DNA of 64,000 nt from JBBDYG01 sp040901765 (GCA_040901765.1 JBBDYG010000089.1:1-64000); one strand, 5' to 3'. Positions 18,964 to 28,082 are shown, counted from the stretch's first letter. Notes: generated from the sequence alone by a model not told the origin. Made by a program: numbers and translations.

Positions 18964-19194
18964 CTATACCGCCTGAATCTCTCTTGCGTGCGTCATGTCG
19001 CGCCCCGTGACTGGACGCACCTGAGCCGATTCGAGCGTTACCACGGCTCTCGTATTGCCATCAAGCGCGACGAACTCGACCTCGTAGGCCATCCCGCCGC
19101 GGTAAACATGTACGACCGCGCCGACGTCGCCAGCTTCGAGACCTTCCGAGGGGACGGATGAAGTAAGCACCACTCGGTCATGTTCATGTATCAT
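18964..19194 (-). CDS. DUF4926-type small protein
   Basis: A 76-residue protein (MIHEHDRVVLTSSVP onwards) with the pattern of DUF4926: GLEAGDVGAVVHVY, then EVEFVALDGNT and a closing VRPV. Such proteins are small beta-barrel-like and are often found beside toxin-antitoxin or nuclease genes, but no partner is adjacent here. The start at 19194 is preferred to a longer in-frame one because the longer version would translate the palindromic repeat at 19247-19297. Function unknown. Confidence 0.65.
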   Translation of the reverse strand: MIHEHDRVVLTSSVPSEGLEAGDVGAVVHVYRGGMAYEVEFVALDGNTRAVVTLESAQVRPVTGRDMTHAREIQAV

Positions 19195-19246
19195 CGTCGT
19201 TTGTTTCCATCTTGCGAGATTGCGTAGTGGTTCGACCACGAATTGG

Positions 19247-19297
19247 TGGGTGCCACTGGCTCTGCCAGTGAATTGCACTGGCACAGCCAGTGGCACC
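19247..19297. repeat. palindromic repeat, GGTGCCACTGGC type
   Basis: A 51-bp imperfect palindrome whose arms begin GGGTGCCACTGGCTCTGCCA and end in the complementary sequence. Related copies occur at 30240-30290 and 59885-59908. It lies between the DUF4926 gene and the kinase gene. Confidence 0.75.
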
Positions 19298-19354
19298 CGG
19301 CGTGAATTGATCCATTGAATATCTGCGCGAATCTGCGACATCTGCGGACTCAAA

Positions 19355-20443
19355 TCATCGCTGCACCCGCGCCGAGCCGCCCTTCGCCAGCGCTTCCACT
19401 TCGGCCAGCGAAGCCATCGACACGTCGCCGGGGAACGTAGTTATCAGCGCCCCGTGAGCCCAGCCCAGCCGGAGCGATTCTTCGGGTTTGCGTCCCGATA
19501 GCAGGCCGTAGATGAGACCCGATGCGAACCCATCGCCGCCGCCGATGCGGTCGTGAACGTCGAGTTCCATTGTCGGCGTGACGAAGCGCTCGCCATCCAG
19601 CCACAGCACCGCGCCCCAGGTATGACGATAGGTCGAATGGACTTCGCGGAGCGTGGTGGCCACGGCCTTCACGCTCGGAAACTGCTCGCGCACAGCGTCG
19701 ATCATTCCGAAGAACTTCTCGGGGTCGAGCTTTGAAGCGCTCTTTTCGACCTGCGGTCCAGCCACGCCCAGTGACATTTGCAGGTCTTCTTCATTGCCGA
19801 TCAGCACATCGACGTTCTCGACAATGCGGCGGTTCATCTTGCGACCGCGGTCCTGACCACCGATCGTGGACCAGAGTTTGGCGCGATAGTTCAAATCGTA
19901 GGAAATGATGGCGCCTGCGGCTTTCGCGGCTTGCATCGCTTCGATGATCACCTCGGAGGTCGTCTCGCTCAGCGCCGAAAAGATTCCGCCGGAGTGGAAC
20001 CACCGCACGCCGCGGGAAAACACGTACTCCCAATCGAAGTCGCCCGGTTTGAGCAGGCCGGCAGCTTCGTTGCTGCGATTGTAAAACACCACCGGCGGCC
20101 GGACGCCGCAGCCGCGGTCGCTGTAAACGGTGGCGATATTCGGCCCCCGCACTCCGTCGTGCTCGAACCACTTGTAAATCGGCGCAACGCCCATCTCGCG
20201 CACCCGAGCCTGCACTAGCTCGCCGATGCCGTAGTTGACCATTGCGGTCGCGACGGCAGTGCGCTGGCCAAAGCAAGCTGCCAAATTTGCCGCGACGTTG
20301 TACTCGCCGCCCGAGACGTGAATATCAAACGACCTCGCCCGGCGAAACGGAATCACGCCCGGGTCGAGCCGGTGAACCAAGGCGCCCAGCGCGAGAAGAT
20401 CGACTTGCGAAGTTTCTGCGTTACGAATACTCAGACCGGCCAT
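19355..20443 (-). CDS. PfkB family sugar kinase, 2-keto-3-deoxygluconate kinase-like
   Basis: A 362-residue ribokinase-fold protein. The N-terminal substrate region is DIHVSGGEYNVAANLA and the C-terminal signature with the catalytic Asp is DRIGGGDGFASGL near residue 315. The overall shape fits KdgK-type kinases, which phosphorylate 2-keto-3-deoxygluconate. It is divergent from gnd and zwf, so a sugar-acid/pentose-phosphate role fits, but other sugar acids are possible. The ATG at 20443 is followed downstream by the repeat region at 20455-20503 on its promoter side. Confidence 0.8.
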   Translation of the reverse strand: MAGLSIRNAETSQVDLLALGALVHRLDPGVIPFRRARSFDIHVSGGEYNVAANLAACFGQRTAVATAMVNYGIGELVQARVREMGVAPIYKWFEHDGVRGPNIATVYSDRGCGVRPPVVFYNRSNEAAGLLKPGDFDWEYVFSRGVRWFHSGGIFSALSETTSEVIIEAMQAAKAAGAIISYDLNYRAKLWSTIGGQDRGRKMNRRIVENVDVLIGNEEDLQMSLGVAGPQVEKSASKLDPEKFFGMIDAVREQFPSVKAVATTLREVHSTYRHTWGAVLWLDGERFVTPTMELDVHDRIGGGDGFASGLIYGLLSGRKPEESLRLGWAHGALITTFPGDVSMASLAEVEALAKGGSARVQR

Positions 20444-20454
20444 GAATACTCCTC

Positions 20455-20503
20455 GTAGCCTGACACTTCCCGATAACCCTGTGTCAGGCAGAGCCTGACC
20501 TAC
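20455..20503. repeat. palindromic repeat, GTCAGGC type
   Basis: Two nested hairpins: GCCTGACAC pairs with GTGTCAGGC (20458-20489), and CAGGCAGAGCCTG follows. The end TCAGGCAGAGCCTGACCTAC resembles the repeats at 30013-30088 and 39159-39238. It sits in the divergent region between the sugar kinase and gnd. Confidence 0.6.
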
Positions 20504-20644
20504 ATGCGTATTGCACCCACAGAATAATGCATCCGCCGCAATCGTTCAACGATGGTTCGGACCATTGACCCTGGCGGGCCGCTTTCCGATGATTGTCGGT
20601 GTTGGTTTGCGGTTTTTTCGCGTGGCTAGCAGTCGAGGAACGTT

Positions 20645-22087
20645 GTGACCGAAGCATGTGACATCGGCCTGGTGGGCCTGGCGGTAATGGGCGAGAACCT
20701 CGCTCTGAACATCGAAAGCCGCGGGTACCGCGTGGCAGTGTTCAACCGCACGACGGACGTCGTGGATGATTTCATTGCCGGCCCGGCCAAGGGCAAGAAG
20801 TTCGTCGGATGCTATTCACTCGAAGAACTGGTAAAGGCGCTGAAGGTTCCGCGCAAGGTGATGCTGATGATCAAGGCCGGGCCGCCGGTCGATCAGACGA
20901 TCGAAGCGCTCGTGCCATTGCTATCGAAGGGCGACATCATCATCGACGGCGGAAATACTTACTACGCCGATACGGAGCGGCGCACCAAATATGTCGAAGA
21001 AAAGGGGCTTCTCTACATCGGAACAGGCGTTTCCGGCGGAGAGGAAGGGGCGCTCAAAGGTCCGAGCATCATGCCCGGCGGCAGCGAAGCGGCTTGGCCC
21101 GAAGTGCGGCCAATCTTCCAGGCGATCGCCGCCAAGGTCGGACCGAAGAACGACATCCCCTGCTGCGAGTGGGTCGGCCCGCGGGGCGCGGGGCACTATG
21201 TGAAGATGGTCCACAACGGCATCGAGTACGGCGACATGCAGCTTATCTGCGAAGCCTACTGGATGCTCAAGAACGCGTTGGGGCTGACCAACGACGAACA
21301 GTACGACGTGTTTGCGGACTGGAATCGCGGCGAGCTCGACAGCTACCTGATCGAGATTACCCGCGACATCTTCAGTGTGAAGGATCCGGAAACAGGCAAT
21401 TATCTGGTGGACCAGATTCTCGACCGGGCCGGTGCCAAGGGGACCGGCAAATGGATGAGCCAGCTTGCGCTCGATTTGGGCGTGCCGAGCACGCTCGTGA
21501 CTGAGGCCGTTTACGCTCGCTCGCTGTCTGCTATGAAAGATGCCCGCGTCCGCGCGAGCAAAGTGCTTGCTGGACCTCGATCGAAGTACGACGGCCCCCG
21601 CGAGAAGTTCGTCGAGCAGATTCGCCAGGCGCTCTACGCTTCGAAGATCGTGAGCTACGCCCAAGGCTTTGTGCAGCTTCGTGCGGCGGCCGAGGAGCAC
21701 GATTGGCCGCTGAATTTAGGCGATTGCGCATTGTTGTGGCGTGGCGGTTGCATCATTCGGGCGGTATTCCTCGACCGCATTAAGGAGGCCTTCGACGCGA
21801 AGCCGGAATTGGAGAATTTGCTGCTGGCCCCGTATTTCCGCAAGGCCGTCGCCGACGCACAGGACTCCTGGCGGCACGTAGTCGCCACGGCCGCACAGCT
21901 TGGAATCCCCGTGCCGGCATTTGCGACGGCACTCGCCTATTACGACGGGTACCGTAGCGAGCGCTTGCCGGCCAACTTGCTCCAAGCGCAACGCGATTAC
22001 TTCGGCGCCCACACCTACGAGCGCGTCGATCAATCGGGCGCATTCCACACCGATTGGATCCGCGAGCGCCGCGAACCAACCGGTTAG
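20645..22087 (+). CDS. gnd: 6-phosphogluconate dehydrogenase, decarboxylating
   Basis: A 480-residue protein of normal length for the NADP-type enzyme. The nucleotide motif GLAVMGENLALN is at the N-terminus with the following FNRT typical of NADP preference, the substrate loop GVSGGEEGA is near residue 128, the catalytic Lys region HYVKMVHNGIEYGDMQ is near residue 185 and the C-terminal HTDW tail is present. The reaction is 6-phosphogluconate to ribulose 5-phosphate plus CO2. The start codon is GTG. It lies upstream of zwf with an SDR between, giving the oxidative pentose-phosphate steps in one block. Confidence 0.96.
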   Translation: MTEACDIGLVGLAVMGENLALNIESRGYRVAVFNRTTDVVDDFIAGPAKGKKFVGCYSLEELVKALKVPRKVMLMIKAGPPVDQTIEALVPLLSKGDIIIDGGNTYYADTERRTKYVEEKGLLYIGTGVSGGEEGALKGPSIMPGGSEAAWPEVRPIFQAIAAKVGPKNDIPCCEWVGPRGAGHYVKMVHNGIEYGDMQLICEAYWMLKNALGLTNDEQYDVFADWNRGELDSYLIEITRDIFSVKDPETGNYLVDQILDRAGAKGTGKWMSQLALDLGVPSTLVTEAVYARSLSAMKDARVRASKVLAGPRSKYDGPREKFVEQIRQALYASKIVSYAQGFVQLRAAAEEHDWPLNLGDCALLWRGGCIIRAVFLDRIKEAFDAKPELENLLLAPYFRKAVADAQDSWRHVVATAAQLGIPVPAFATALAYYDGYRSERLPANLLQAQRDYFGAHTYERVDQSGAFHTDWIRERREPTG

Positions 22088-22121
22088 CCGCGACGCGAAG
22101 TTCCTACGGAGCGGAGCGCGT
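22083..22121. repeat. dispersed repeat, GTTAGCCGCGACGCG type
   Basis: Second copy of the 14074-14111 repeat. It overlaps the last bases of gnd including the TAG stop codon, so the repeat has contributed the end of the reading frame. Confidence 0.6.
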
Positions 22122-22150
22122 ATTTGTAAACAGGACGCGAATTATCTACC

Positions 22151-22933
22151 ATGAGCGCCAGTTATCTCCAACGCTTGTTCAGTCTCGATCACCAAGTTGT
22201 CGTCGTCATCGGCGGCACGGGTGTACTGGGCGGCGCGCTTGCGGACGGTTTGGCCCAGGCCGGGGCACATGTCGTTGTCGCCGGTCGCAGTCGCGAGCGG
22301 GGGGAGGCACGCGTGGATGCGATCGACGCCGCCGGCGGAAAGGCCTCGTTTGCCGAAGTCGATGCCGGCGACCGAAACTCCATGCAGGCATTGCTCAACG
22401 ACAATGTCGAGACCTTCGGACGGATCCACGCGGTGGTGAATTGCGCCGGCGTGAATTCACCGACACCCTACTTCGACATCGAGGACGAAGAATTCGATCG
22501 CATTGTCCGGGGAAATCTTTTCGCGACTCACTTGGGCTGCCAGATTTTCGGCAAGCACTTGGTCGAAGCAGGTGGCGGGGCGATCCTGAACATCGGCAGC
22601 GTGACGTCCTATCGGCCGTTGTCGCGGGTGTTTACTTACTCGGCGACGAAGGCGGCGGTGCTGAGCTTGACGCAGAATCTGGCCCGCGAATTGGCACCAC
22701 ACAAAGTCCGCGTGAACTGCCTGTGCCCCGGGTTTTTCCCAGCCGAGCAGAATCGTCGCATCCTCGACGAGACGCGCACCGCCAGTATCATGCGCCACAC
22801 GCCCATGCACCGCTTTGGCGATCCTGAAGAGCTTGTGGGAGCGGCACTGTTGCTCCTCGCGCCAGTGGCGGGAAGTTTTATGACCGGCGAAGCCGTGTAC
22901 GTCGACGGCGGCTTCACCGCAATGACGATCTGA
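22151..22933 (+). CDS. SDR family oxidoreductase
   Basis: A 260-residue classical SDR: cofactor loop GGTGVLGGALA near residue 22 (with VVIG instead of the usual TG), NCAGVNSP near residue 97, and the catalytic YSATKAA near residues 160-164. It resembles the gluconate/mannonate-type dehydrogenases by its length and start (LFSLDHQVVVVIGGTG). Its position between gnd and zwf and near a KDG-type kinase suggests a sugar-acid interconversion. Substrate not provable from sequence. Confidence 0.85.
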   Translation: MSASYLQRLFSLDHQVVVVIGGTGVLGGALADGLAQAGAHVVVAGRSRERGEARVDAIDAAGGKASFAEVDAGDRNSMQALLNDNVETFGRIHAVVNCAGVNSPTPYFDIEDEEFDRIVRGNLFATHLGCQIFGKHLVEAGGGAILNIGSVTSYRPLSRVFTYSATKAAVLSLTQNLARELAPHKVRVNCLCPGFFPAEQNRRILDETRTASIMRHTPMHRFGDPEELVGAALLLLAPVAGSFMTGEAVYVDGGFTAMTI

Positions 22934-22944
22934 TGACTGTCCGT

Positions 22945-23002
22945 TAGCCGCGTTCGCTTACGACGCGCTTCCGGAAATCGCGTCGCAAGCGAACGCGGCT
23001 AA
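22945..23002. repeat. palindromic repeat, TAGCCGCGTTCGCTT type
   Basis: A 58-bp palindrome with 15-bp perfect outer arms TAGCCGCGTTCGCTT (22945-22959) and its complement (22988-23002). It fills the gap between the SDR and zwf and shares the TTAGCCGCG start of the repeats at 14074 and 22083. It could form a strong hairpin in the transcript. Confidence 0.75.
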
Positions 23003-23017
23003 GATTGTGATCCCTCA

Positions 23018-24475
23018 ATGCCTCACACGATTGTTATCTTTGGCGCGTCGGGCGATCTCACCAGCCGGAAATTGATCCCCGCGCTCTACCAACTCGCCCG
23101 CAAGGGTCGGTTGCCGCGTGACACGCGAGTGGTCGGTTTCTCCCGCACCCGGTTCTCGCACGATGAGTGGCGGAAGCAACTCGCACAGTCCACCGCAAAG
23201 CACGTGGGACACCACTTCCACGCCGATCGGTGGGCCGAGTTTGCACCGCGGTTGTTCTACCAACCCGGCGACATTGGCGAGCCGGCTGACTTCGACAGAC
23301 TCGCGACGTTCCTCGACGAACTCGAACATCACGAGCCGAGCGTTCGGCTGTACTATCTCGCCACGGCGCCGGAGTTCTACGAATCGGCGATCGCGGAGCT
23401 TGGCCGCGCGGGGCTGGCCCGTGAAACGGACGGCAGCGAGCGGCGGGTGATCGTCGAGAAACCGTTCGGCACCGATTTAGAATCGGCGCGGCGCCTCAAT
23501 ATCTTTATCCACGAGGTTTTCAAAGAGCGCCAGGTTTACCGCATCGATCACTATCTCGGCAAGGAGACGGTCCAGAACCTGCTCGTCTTGCGGTTCGGCA
23601 ACACGATCTTCGAGCCGCTGTGGAATCGAAACTACGTCGATCACGTGCAGATCACCGTGGCCGAAGAAGTCGAAGTCGGCAAACGCGCCGCGTATTACGA
23701 CAACGCCGGCGTGATTCGCGACATGGTTCAGAATCACCTTCTGCAGCTTATGATGGTAACCGCGATGGAAGCTCCGGTGCGCTACCGAGCCGATCCCGTG
23801 CGCGACGAGAAGGTGAAGGTGCTGGAGGCGATTCGCCCGATGCGGGCCGAGCAAGTGCATCGCAACACAGTCCGCGGACAGTATCGCGGCTACGCAACGA
23901 CGCCGGGCGTCGCGCCGGCGAGCCAAACGGCGACATTTTCGGCGGTGAAGCTGTGGGTCGATAATTGGCGCTGGCAGGGCGTGCCGTTTTATTTGCGGAG
24001 CGGCAAGGCGATGTCGTGCCGCACGACGCAGATCGTGGTCCAGTTCCGGGAACCGCCTCACATGCTGTTTCCCGACGGGCCGCGAAATGCGACGGAGTCG
24101 AACCGCCTCGTGATTCAAGTGCAGCCGGCCGAGGGAATTCAGCTTCACTTCCAAACCAAGGTTCCCGACGCCGGCATGAAGATGCGGCAAACCGATTTGG
24201 ACTTCAGCTATCGCCGAGAGTTCCAAGGTTCCATTCCCGAGGCTTACGAGCGGCTATTGCTCGATGCAATCGAAGGCGACGCCAGCCTTTTCGCTCGCGC
24301 CGACGAAGTGGAATGCGCCTGGTCAATCTGCGACCCGATCCTCAAGGCGTGGGAGCAAGGGAATCGCCCCCCGCTGTGGATTTACGAACCCGACGGCTGG
24401 GGGCCTGAGGAAAGTGCCGAATGGATGGTACAACAAGGTCGTCACTGGTTCGATGCCTGTCCCGTGTTGCAGTAG
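23018..24475 (+). CDS. zwf: glucose-6-phosphate 1-dehydrogenase
   Basis: A 485-residue protein with the NADP-binding loop FGASGDLTSRKL at the N-terminus and the invariant active-site motif RIDHYLGKE near residue 175. The C-terminal domain has the expected FLRSGK-like stretch (PFYLRSGKAM). It oxidises glucose 6-phosphate to 6-phosphogluconolactone, feeding gnd encoded just upstream. No lactonase gene is visible in the window. ATG at 23018 follows the palindrome directly without a clear ribosome binding site. Confidence 0.96.
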   Translation: MPHTIVIFGASGDLTSRKLIPALYQLARKGRLPRDTRVVGFSRTRFSHDEWRKQLAQSTAKHVGHHFHADRWAEFAPRLFYQPGDIGEPADFDRLATFLDELEHHEPSVRLYYLATAPEFYESAIAELGRAGLARETDGSERRVIVEKPFGTDLESARRLNIFIHEVFKERQVYRIDHYLGKETVQNLLVLRFGNTIFEPLWNRNYVDHVQITVAEEVEVGKRAAYYDNAGVIRDMVQNHLLQLMMVTAMEAPVRYRADPVRDEKVKVLEAIRPMRAEQVHRNTVRGQYRGYATTPGVAPASQTATFSAVKLWVDNWRWQGVPFYLRSGKAMSCRTTQIVVQFREPPHMLFPDGPRNATESNRLVIQVQPAEGIQLHFQTKVPDAGMKMRQTDLDFSYRREFQGSIPEAYERLLLDAIEGDASLFARADEVECAWSICDPILKAWEQGNRPPLWIYEPDGWGPEESAEWMVQQGRHWFDACPVLQ

Positions 24476-24564
24476 GCGGAGGGCAGCAGGCAGAGGGCAG
24501 TGTGAAGAAGTCGCGTTGCGACTCTCGCAATCCGCAATCCGCAATCCGCAATCCGCAATCCGCA
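24476..24564 (+). repeat. two-part 7-bp tandem repeats before psd
   Basis: The first part has units such as GGCGGAG, GGCAGCA, GGCAGAG and GGCAGTG. After about 30 unrelated bases, four near-perfect ATCCGCA units lead straight to the ATG of psd. No ribosome binding site is present. The same two-part order, GGCAGAG units followed by CAATCC units, occurs at 36804-36953. Confidence 0.75.
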
Positions 24565-25485
24565 ATGCCTTCCGGCCTTCCCGATAACATCCGCTCCGTG
24601 CAGCCAGGTGGCGGCGTATGTTATCGGTTGGAACTTGCGTGGGGCCGATGGCGGCGCTGGTATCTTAAGCACTTTCGGCCCTCTTATGTCGCGCGGATGG
24701 AGTTGCTACGCCGCGGCGATGTGACGGGAGCGCCCCACGAAGTTCTCGATCCACGCGATTTGAAGTATTGTGCGAATCAATGCACGGCCCACTGGCTGCC
24801 GGATGACGAACCGTTTCGCTGGCGCGAAAAGCTGCCGTTTGCACGCTGGGGGCTGGCGGAACTACAGATCATGGGCTGGCCGCTATTGGCGGCGACGGTT
24901 GCGCTGGCCCTCGCGGGCGGCTGGTGGCGATGGCTAGCGGTTGTGCCGGGCGTTGTGTTGGTACTGGTGGTATGGTTTTTCCGCGACCCGCCCCGCCGCG
25001 TGCCGGAGGAGCCGGGCGTCTATCTCGCGCCGGCCGATGGCACGATCGCCGAGATTACGCGGCTGGAGCACTATGATTTTCTCGACGGACCGGCGATTCG
25101 GATCGGCGTCTTTCTGTCAATCTTTAACGTTCACATCAACCGTGCGCCCCGCGCTGGGCGGGTGGCGGACATGCATTACAAGCCCGGTCAATTTCTCAAC
25201 GCGATCAATCCTCAAAGCACAATCCTCAACGAGTTCATGTGGATCGGCTTTGAGGACGAAGAAGAACCGAGCCGAAGATTCGCCGTGCGGCAGATTTCCG
25301 GCCTGTTCGCCCGGCGAATCGTCTGCAACCTACGGCCCGGCGAGGCTGTCAGTCGCGGCCACAAATTTGGTATGATCAAGCTCGGCTCCCGGACTGAGTT
25401 GATTGTGCCCGCCGATGTCGAAGTAACCGTCCAACCGGGCGATAGAATCCAAGCCGGACGAACAATCATCGCACGGCACAAGTAA
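24565..25485 (+). CDS. psd: phosphatidylserine decarboxylase proenzyme
   Basis: A 306-residue protein. It has an extra N-terminal part of about 100 residues, then a hydrophobic double segment (about residues 105-145) and the decarboxylase core: PADGTIAEI, SIFNVHINRAP and the self-cleavage site IKLGSRTE near residue 275, where cleavage between Gly and Ser would create the pyruvoyl group. It converts phosphatidylserine to phosphatidylethanolamine at the membrane. pssA follows at 25618, giving the usual psd-pssA pair. The start is taken at 24565 because the frame upstream is repeat sequence over the end of zwf. Confidence 0.92.
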   Translation: MPSGLPDNIRSVQPGGGVCYRLELAWGRWRRWYLKHFRPSYVARMELLRRGDVTGAPHEVLDPRDLKYCANQCTAHWLPDDEPFRWREKLPFARWGLAELQIMGWPLLAATVALALAGGWWRWLAVVPGVVLVLVVWFFRDPPRRVPEEPGVYLAPADGTIAEITRLEHYDFLDGPAIRIGVFLSIFNVHINRAPRAGRVADMHYKPGQFLNAINPQSTILNEFMWIGFEDEEEPSRRFAVRQISGLFARRIVCNLRPGEAVSRGHKFGMIKLGSRTELIVPADVEVTVQPGDRIQAGRTIIARHK

Positions 25486-25490
25486 GTTGT

Positions 25491-25597
25491 GCGCGGGTCT
25501 CCCGACCCCGCACCGCATGCGACCGCAGGTCTCCGATGCCGGAAGCTGGGAGACCTACGGTCGTTGCCGTGACACGGTCGGGAGACCGTGCCACAAC
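25491..25597. repeat. palindromic repeat cluster between psd and pssA
   Basis: Several overlapping inverted copies of GGTCTCCCGAC-like words, including the perfect hairpin CACGGTC-GGGA-GACCGTG at 25573-25590. It fills most of the spacer between the two phospholipid genes. No coding potential. Confidence 0.65.
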
Positions 25598-25617
25598 TGG
25601 AGTCAGAATTTCCAACG

Positions 25618-26475
25618 ATGAAGCCAATTCGCGCCGTTGCCGTCTTGCCGACGCTGTTCACGCTGGGGAACCTCGTGTGTGGGTTCTTTGCGATCGTGGT
25701 GGTGTCGCGAATCACCGGCGCTGATATTGTAGAGTTCGTCCGCTCGCCCGAATTGGAATCGGTGCGGCAACTCATTCGCAGCACCGATCCGACCCACAAT
25801 CTAGTCCTCGCGGGCGGGCTGATTTTTTTGGCGATGCTGTTCGACACGTTCGATGGCCAGGTCGCCCGACTTACGCGCGTCACGAGCGATTTCGGCGCGC
25901 AGCTCGACAGCCTGTGTGATGCGGTCTCGTTCGGCGTGGCGCCGGCGATCCTGCTGGTGAAGATGTGCCCGCAGTTTACGAGCGTCCACAAGGAAGCGGT
26001 GTGGAGCATTGCCGCCTTGTTCGCCGGCTGCGCGGTACTGCGACTTGCCCGCTACAATGTCGAACTCGATGACGAGGTCGATGATCACACGGTCTTCGTC
26101 GGCCTGCCCGCTCCGGCCGCCGCGGCGGTGATTGCCAGTTTCGCCGTGCTTTCCTACTCTCTACGCAACGAAATCAATTTTGAACGATACGAACAATTCG
26201 ATTATTGGCTGCAACGGTTGCTGCCCCCATTCGCACTGCTGCTGGCTTTACTGATGGTCTCGCGATTCCCGTACCCGCACATCGTGACGCAGGTTCTCCG
26301 CGGCCAGCGAAGCTTTGCGCACGTCGTGGCGGTCGTCTTTTCGCTGATGGCGCTGCTGATCGTCCGCGCTTACGCCCTTCCCATCGTCTGTGTGATATTT
26401 GTGCTAGGTCCACCCTGCCGTTACCTGTGGAATCTGGCGTGGCACCGCCAGACGCAGCAGGAACCGTTGTTTTGA
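25618..26475 (+). CDS. pssA: CDP-diacylglycerol-serine O-phosphatidyltransferase
   Basis: A 285-residue membrane protein with several hydrophobic segments and the CDP-alcohol phosphotransferase motif spread over FDTFDGQVARLTR and the following DFGAQLDSLCDAVSFG (about residues 78-110). This supplies the D-G-A-R ... G ... D ... D metal and CDP site. It makes phosphatidylserine, the substrate of the psd product encoded upstream. ATG at 25618 is preferred to an in-frame GTG at 25588 that lies in the repeat. Confidence 0.93.
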   Translation: MKPIRAVAVLPTLFTLGNLVCGFFAIVVVSRITGADIVEFVRSPELESVRQLIRSTDPTHNLVLAGGLIFLAMLFDTFDGQVARLTRVTSDFGAQLDSLCDAVSFGVAPAILLVKMCPQFTSVHKEAVWSIAALFAGCAVLRLARYNVELDDEVDDHTVFVGLPAPAAAAVIASFAVLSYSLRNEINFERYEQFDYWLQRLLPPFALLLALLMVSRFPYPHIVTQVLRGQRSFAHVVAVVFSLMALLIVRAYALPIVCVIFVLGPPCRYLWNLAWHRQTQQEPLF

Positions 26476-26517
26476 AAAGCTCTTAGCTTTTTAGCCGTCA
26501 GCTATCAGCCAGAGGGA
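26475..26517 (+). repeat. degenerate 7-bp repeats before ribE
   Basis: Units AGCTCTT, AGCTTTT, TAGCCGT, CAGCTAT and CAGCCAG follow each other with 7-bp spacing right after pssA. Here a purine-rich AGAGGGAGA then separates the array from the ribE start, unlike the other three loci. Confidence 0.55.
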
Positions 26518-26531
26518 GAAAATGCGGCGGC

Positions 26532-27128
26532 ATGTTTACTGGCCTCGTGCAAAGTCTCGCGGAAGTTACGAATGTAGAGCCGGAAGGCCCAGGCGTGCGG
26601 CTCGTGGTGCGTGATCCGAACATTGCAGCCAAGGCGACTGTAGGCGACAGCGTGGCCGTGAATGGGTGCTGCTTGACGGTAGTCGCGATCGGCGACGAGA
26701 AGATTTCCTTCCAAGCTGGTGAGGAAACTCTATCGCGAACGAATCTGGGCGAGTTGCGGCCCGGTTCGCGCGTCAATTTGGAAACGTCGCTCCGCGTCGG
26801 CGACCAGTTGGGCGGCCACTACGTCTCGGGGCACATCGACGCGGTCGGCACGCTTGACGAGCGGCGCGACGACGCCGAGTGGTCTACCATGTGGTTTCGG
26901 GTACCTGCGATACTAATGCGCCAGATTGCCAGCAAGGGATCCGTGGTCGTCGATGGCGTCAGTCTTACGGTCGTTGAAGTGGAAGCAGAACGGTTCAGCG
27001 TAGCGCTCATTCCCCACACCCTGGCGATGACAACGCTCGGCACGCGGCGTGCAGGGGATCGAGTGAATATTGAGACCGATGTGTTGGCCAAGTACGTCGA
27101 GCGGCAGTTGGGCGGCACGAAACCATGA
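26532..27128 (+). CDS. ribE: riboflavin synthase alpha chain
   Basis: A 198-residue protein with the family opening MFTGLVQ and the internal duplication of two lumazine-binding barrels (about residues 1-95 and 96-190), each containing VNGCCLTV-like and VDGVSLTV motifs. It converts two molecules of dimethylribityl-lumazine to riboflavin. Its stop overlaps the ksgA start by ATGA, so the two are probably co-translated. No FMN riboswitch was recognised upstream. Confidence 0.95.
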   Translation: MFTGLVQSLAEVTNVEPEGPGVRLVVRDPNIAAKATVGDSVAVNGCCLTVVAIGDEKISFQAGEETLSRTNLGELRPGSRVNLETSLRVGDQLGGHYVSGHIDAVGTLDERRDDAEWSTMWFRVPAILMRQIASKGSVVVDGVSLTVVEVEAERFSVALIPHTLAMTTLGTRRAGDRVNIETDVLAKYVERQLGGTKP

Positions 27129-28030
27129 TCCGCCAAACCAAGACCTTTCTGATGCAGCGGTTTCGCGAGATTGGGCTCGAACCGGCGTCGCGGCATGGCC
27201 AAAATTTTCTCATCGACCTGAATCTTGTCGAATTGCTCGTCGCATCGGCGGAACTTGGCGAGCACGACGTCGTGCTGGAAGTCGGCACGGGCACTGGTTC
27301 GCTCACGGCGATGATGGCCGAGCGCGCCGCCGCGGTGGTGACGGTCGAGATCGACGCCCATTTGTTCGAGCTGGCCAGCGAAGAGCTACTGCGGTTCGAC
27401 AACGTGACAATGCTCCGCTTCGACGCGCTGAAGAACAAGAACCTATTCGATCCGCGGGTTATGGAAGCGGTCGGCGCGGCACTCTCCGCCGCGCCGGGGC
27501 GGCGGCTGAAGCTCGTCGCCAATCTGCCTTACAACATCGCAACGCCGGTTCTCTCCAATTTGTTGCTCACCGAGCACGTGCCGCACCTGATGGTCGCCAC
27601 GATTCAGAAGGAATTGGCCGACCGGATCGTAGCCCAGCCGTGGACCAAAGACTACGGGGCGCTCAGCGTCTGGATGCAGAGCCAATGCGCCGCGGAGATC
27701 GTGCGAGTAATGCCGCCGTCGGTGTTTTGGCCCATGCCTAAGGTAAACTCGGCGATTGTGAAACTGGTAATCGATCCGAAAAAACGCGCCGCGATTCCAG
27801 ACCTCGAGTATTTTCACCAGTTCATTCGCGCCATCTTCTTCCACCGGCGCAAATACCTGCGGGCGAACGTCCTTTCCGCGCTGAAACAGCATCTCTCGAA
27901 AGAGCAGGTCGACGCGATCTTAGCGGAAATGAACTTCCAGACCGACACCCGCACCGAGCAACTGGATGTGCCCACGCTGTTGGCGCTAACGGAACGCGTC
28001 CGCGCGGCGGCACCCGAGTGGCGACTCTAG
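27125..28030 (+). CDS. rsmA: 16S rRNA (adenine(1518)-N(6)/adenine(1519)-N(6))-dimethyltransferase
   Basis: A 301-residue KsgA/RsmA protein: SRHGQNFLID near residue 22, the SAM site VLEVGTGTGSLT near residue 52, and the catalytic NLPYNIATP motif near residue 135. It dimethylates two adenines in helix 45 of 16S rRNA. Compared with E. coli it has a slightly extended loop before NLPYNI (residues about 105-130). It is translationally coupled to ribE. Confidence 0.95.
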   Translation: MIRQTKTFLMQRFREIGLEPASRHGQNFLIDLNLVELLVASAELGEHDVVLEVGTGTGSLTAMMAERAAAVVTVEIDAHLFELASEELLRFDNVTMLRFDALKNKNLFDPRVMEAVGAALSAAPGRRLKLVANLPYNIATPVLSNLLLTEHVPHLMVATIQKELADRIVAQPWTKDYGALSVWMQSQCAAEIVRVMPPSVFWPMPKVNSAIVKLVIDPKKRAAIPDLEYFHQFIRAIFFHRRKYLRANVLSALKQHLSKEQVDAILAEMNFQTDTRTEQLDVPTLLALTERVRAAAPEWRL

Positions 28031-28047
28031 GACTGGCCTGTGGTCGC

Positions 28048-28082
28048 GTCTCTCCGAGACGCGATTCGAGTCTCGGAGAGAC
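28048..28082. terminator. hairpin between convergent genes
   Basis: A perfect 13-bp stem, GTCTCTCCGAGAC (28048-28060) against its complement (28070-28082), with a 9-base loop. It lies between the convergent rsmA and the peroxidase-like gene, so it could serve as a bidirectional terminator, though no T-run follows. Confidence 0.55.

Noticed and set aside
20921..21700. A 259-codon minus-strand frame
   Set aside because: It lies antisense to gnd and shows no domain or ribosome binding site.
24530..24564. Repeats resembling a CRISPR array
   Set aside because: The units are 7 bp and contiguous, without spacers, and no cas gene is present.
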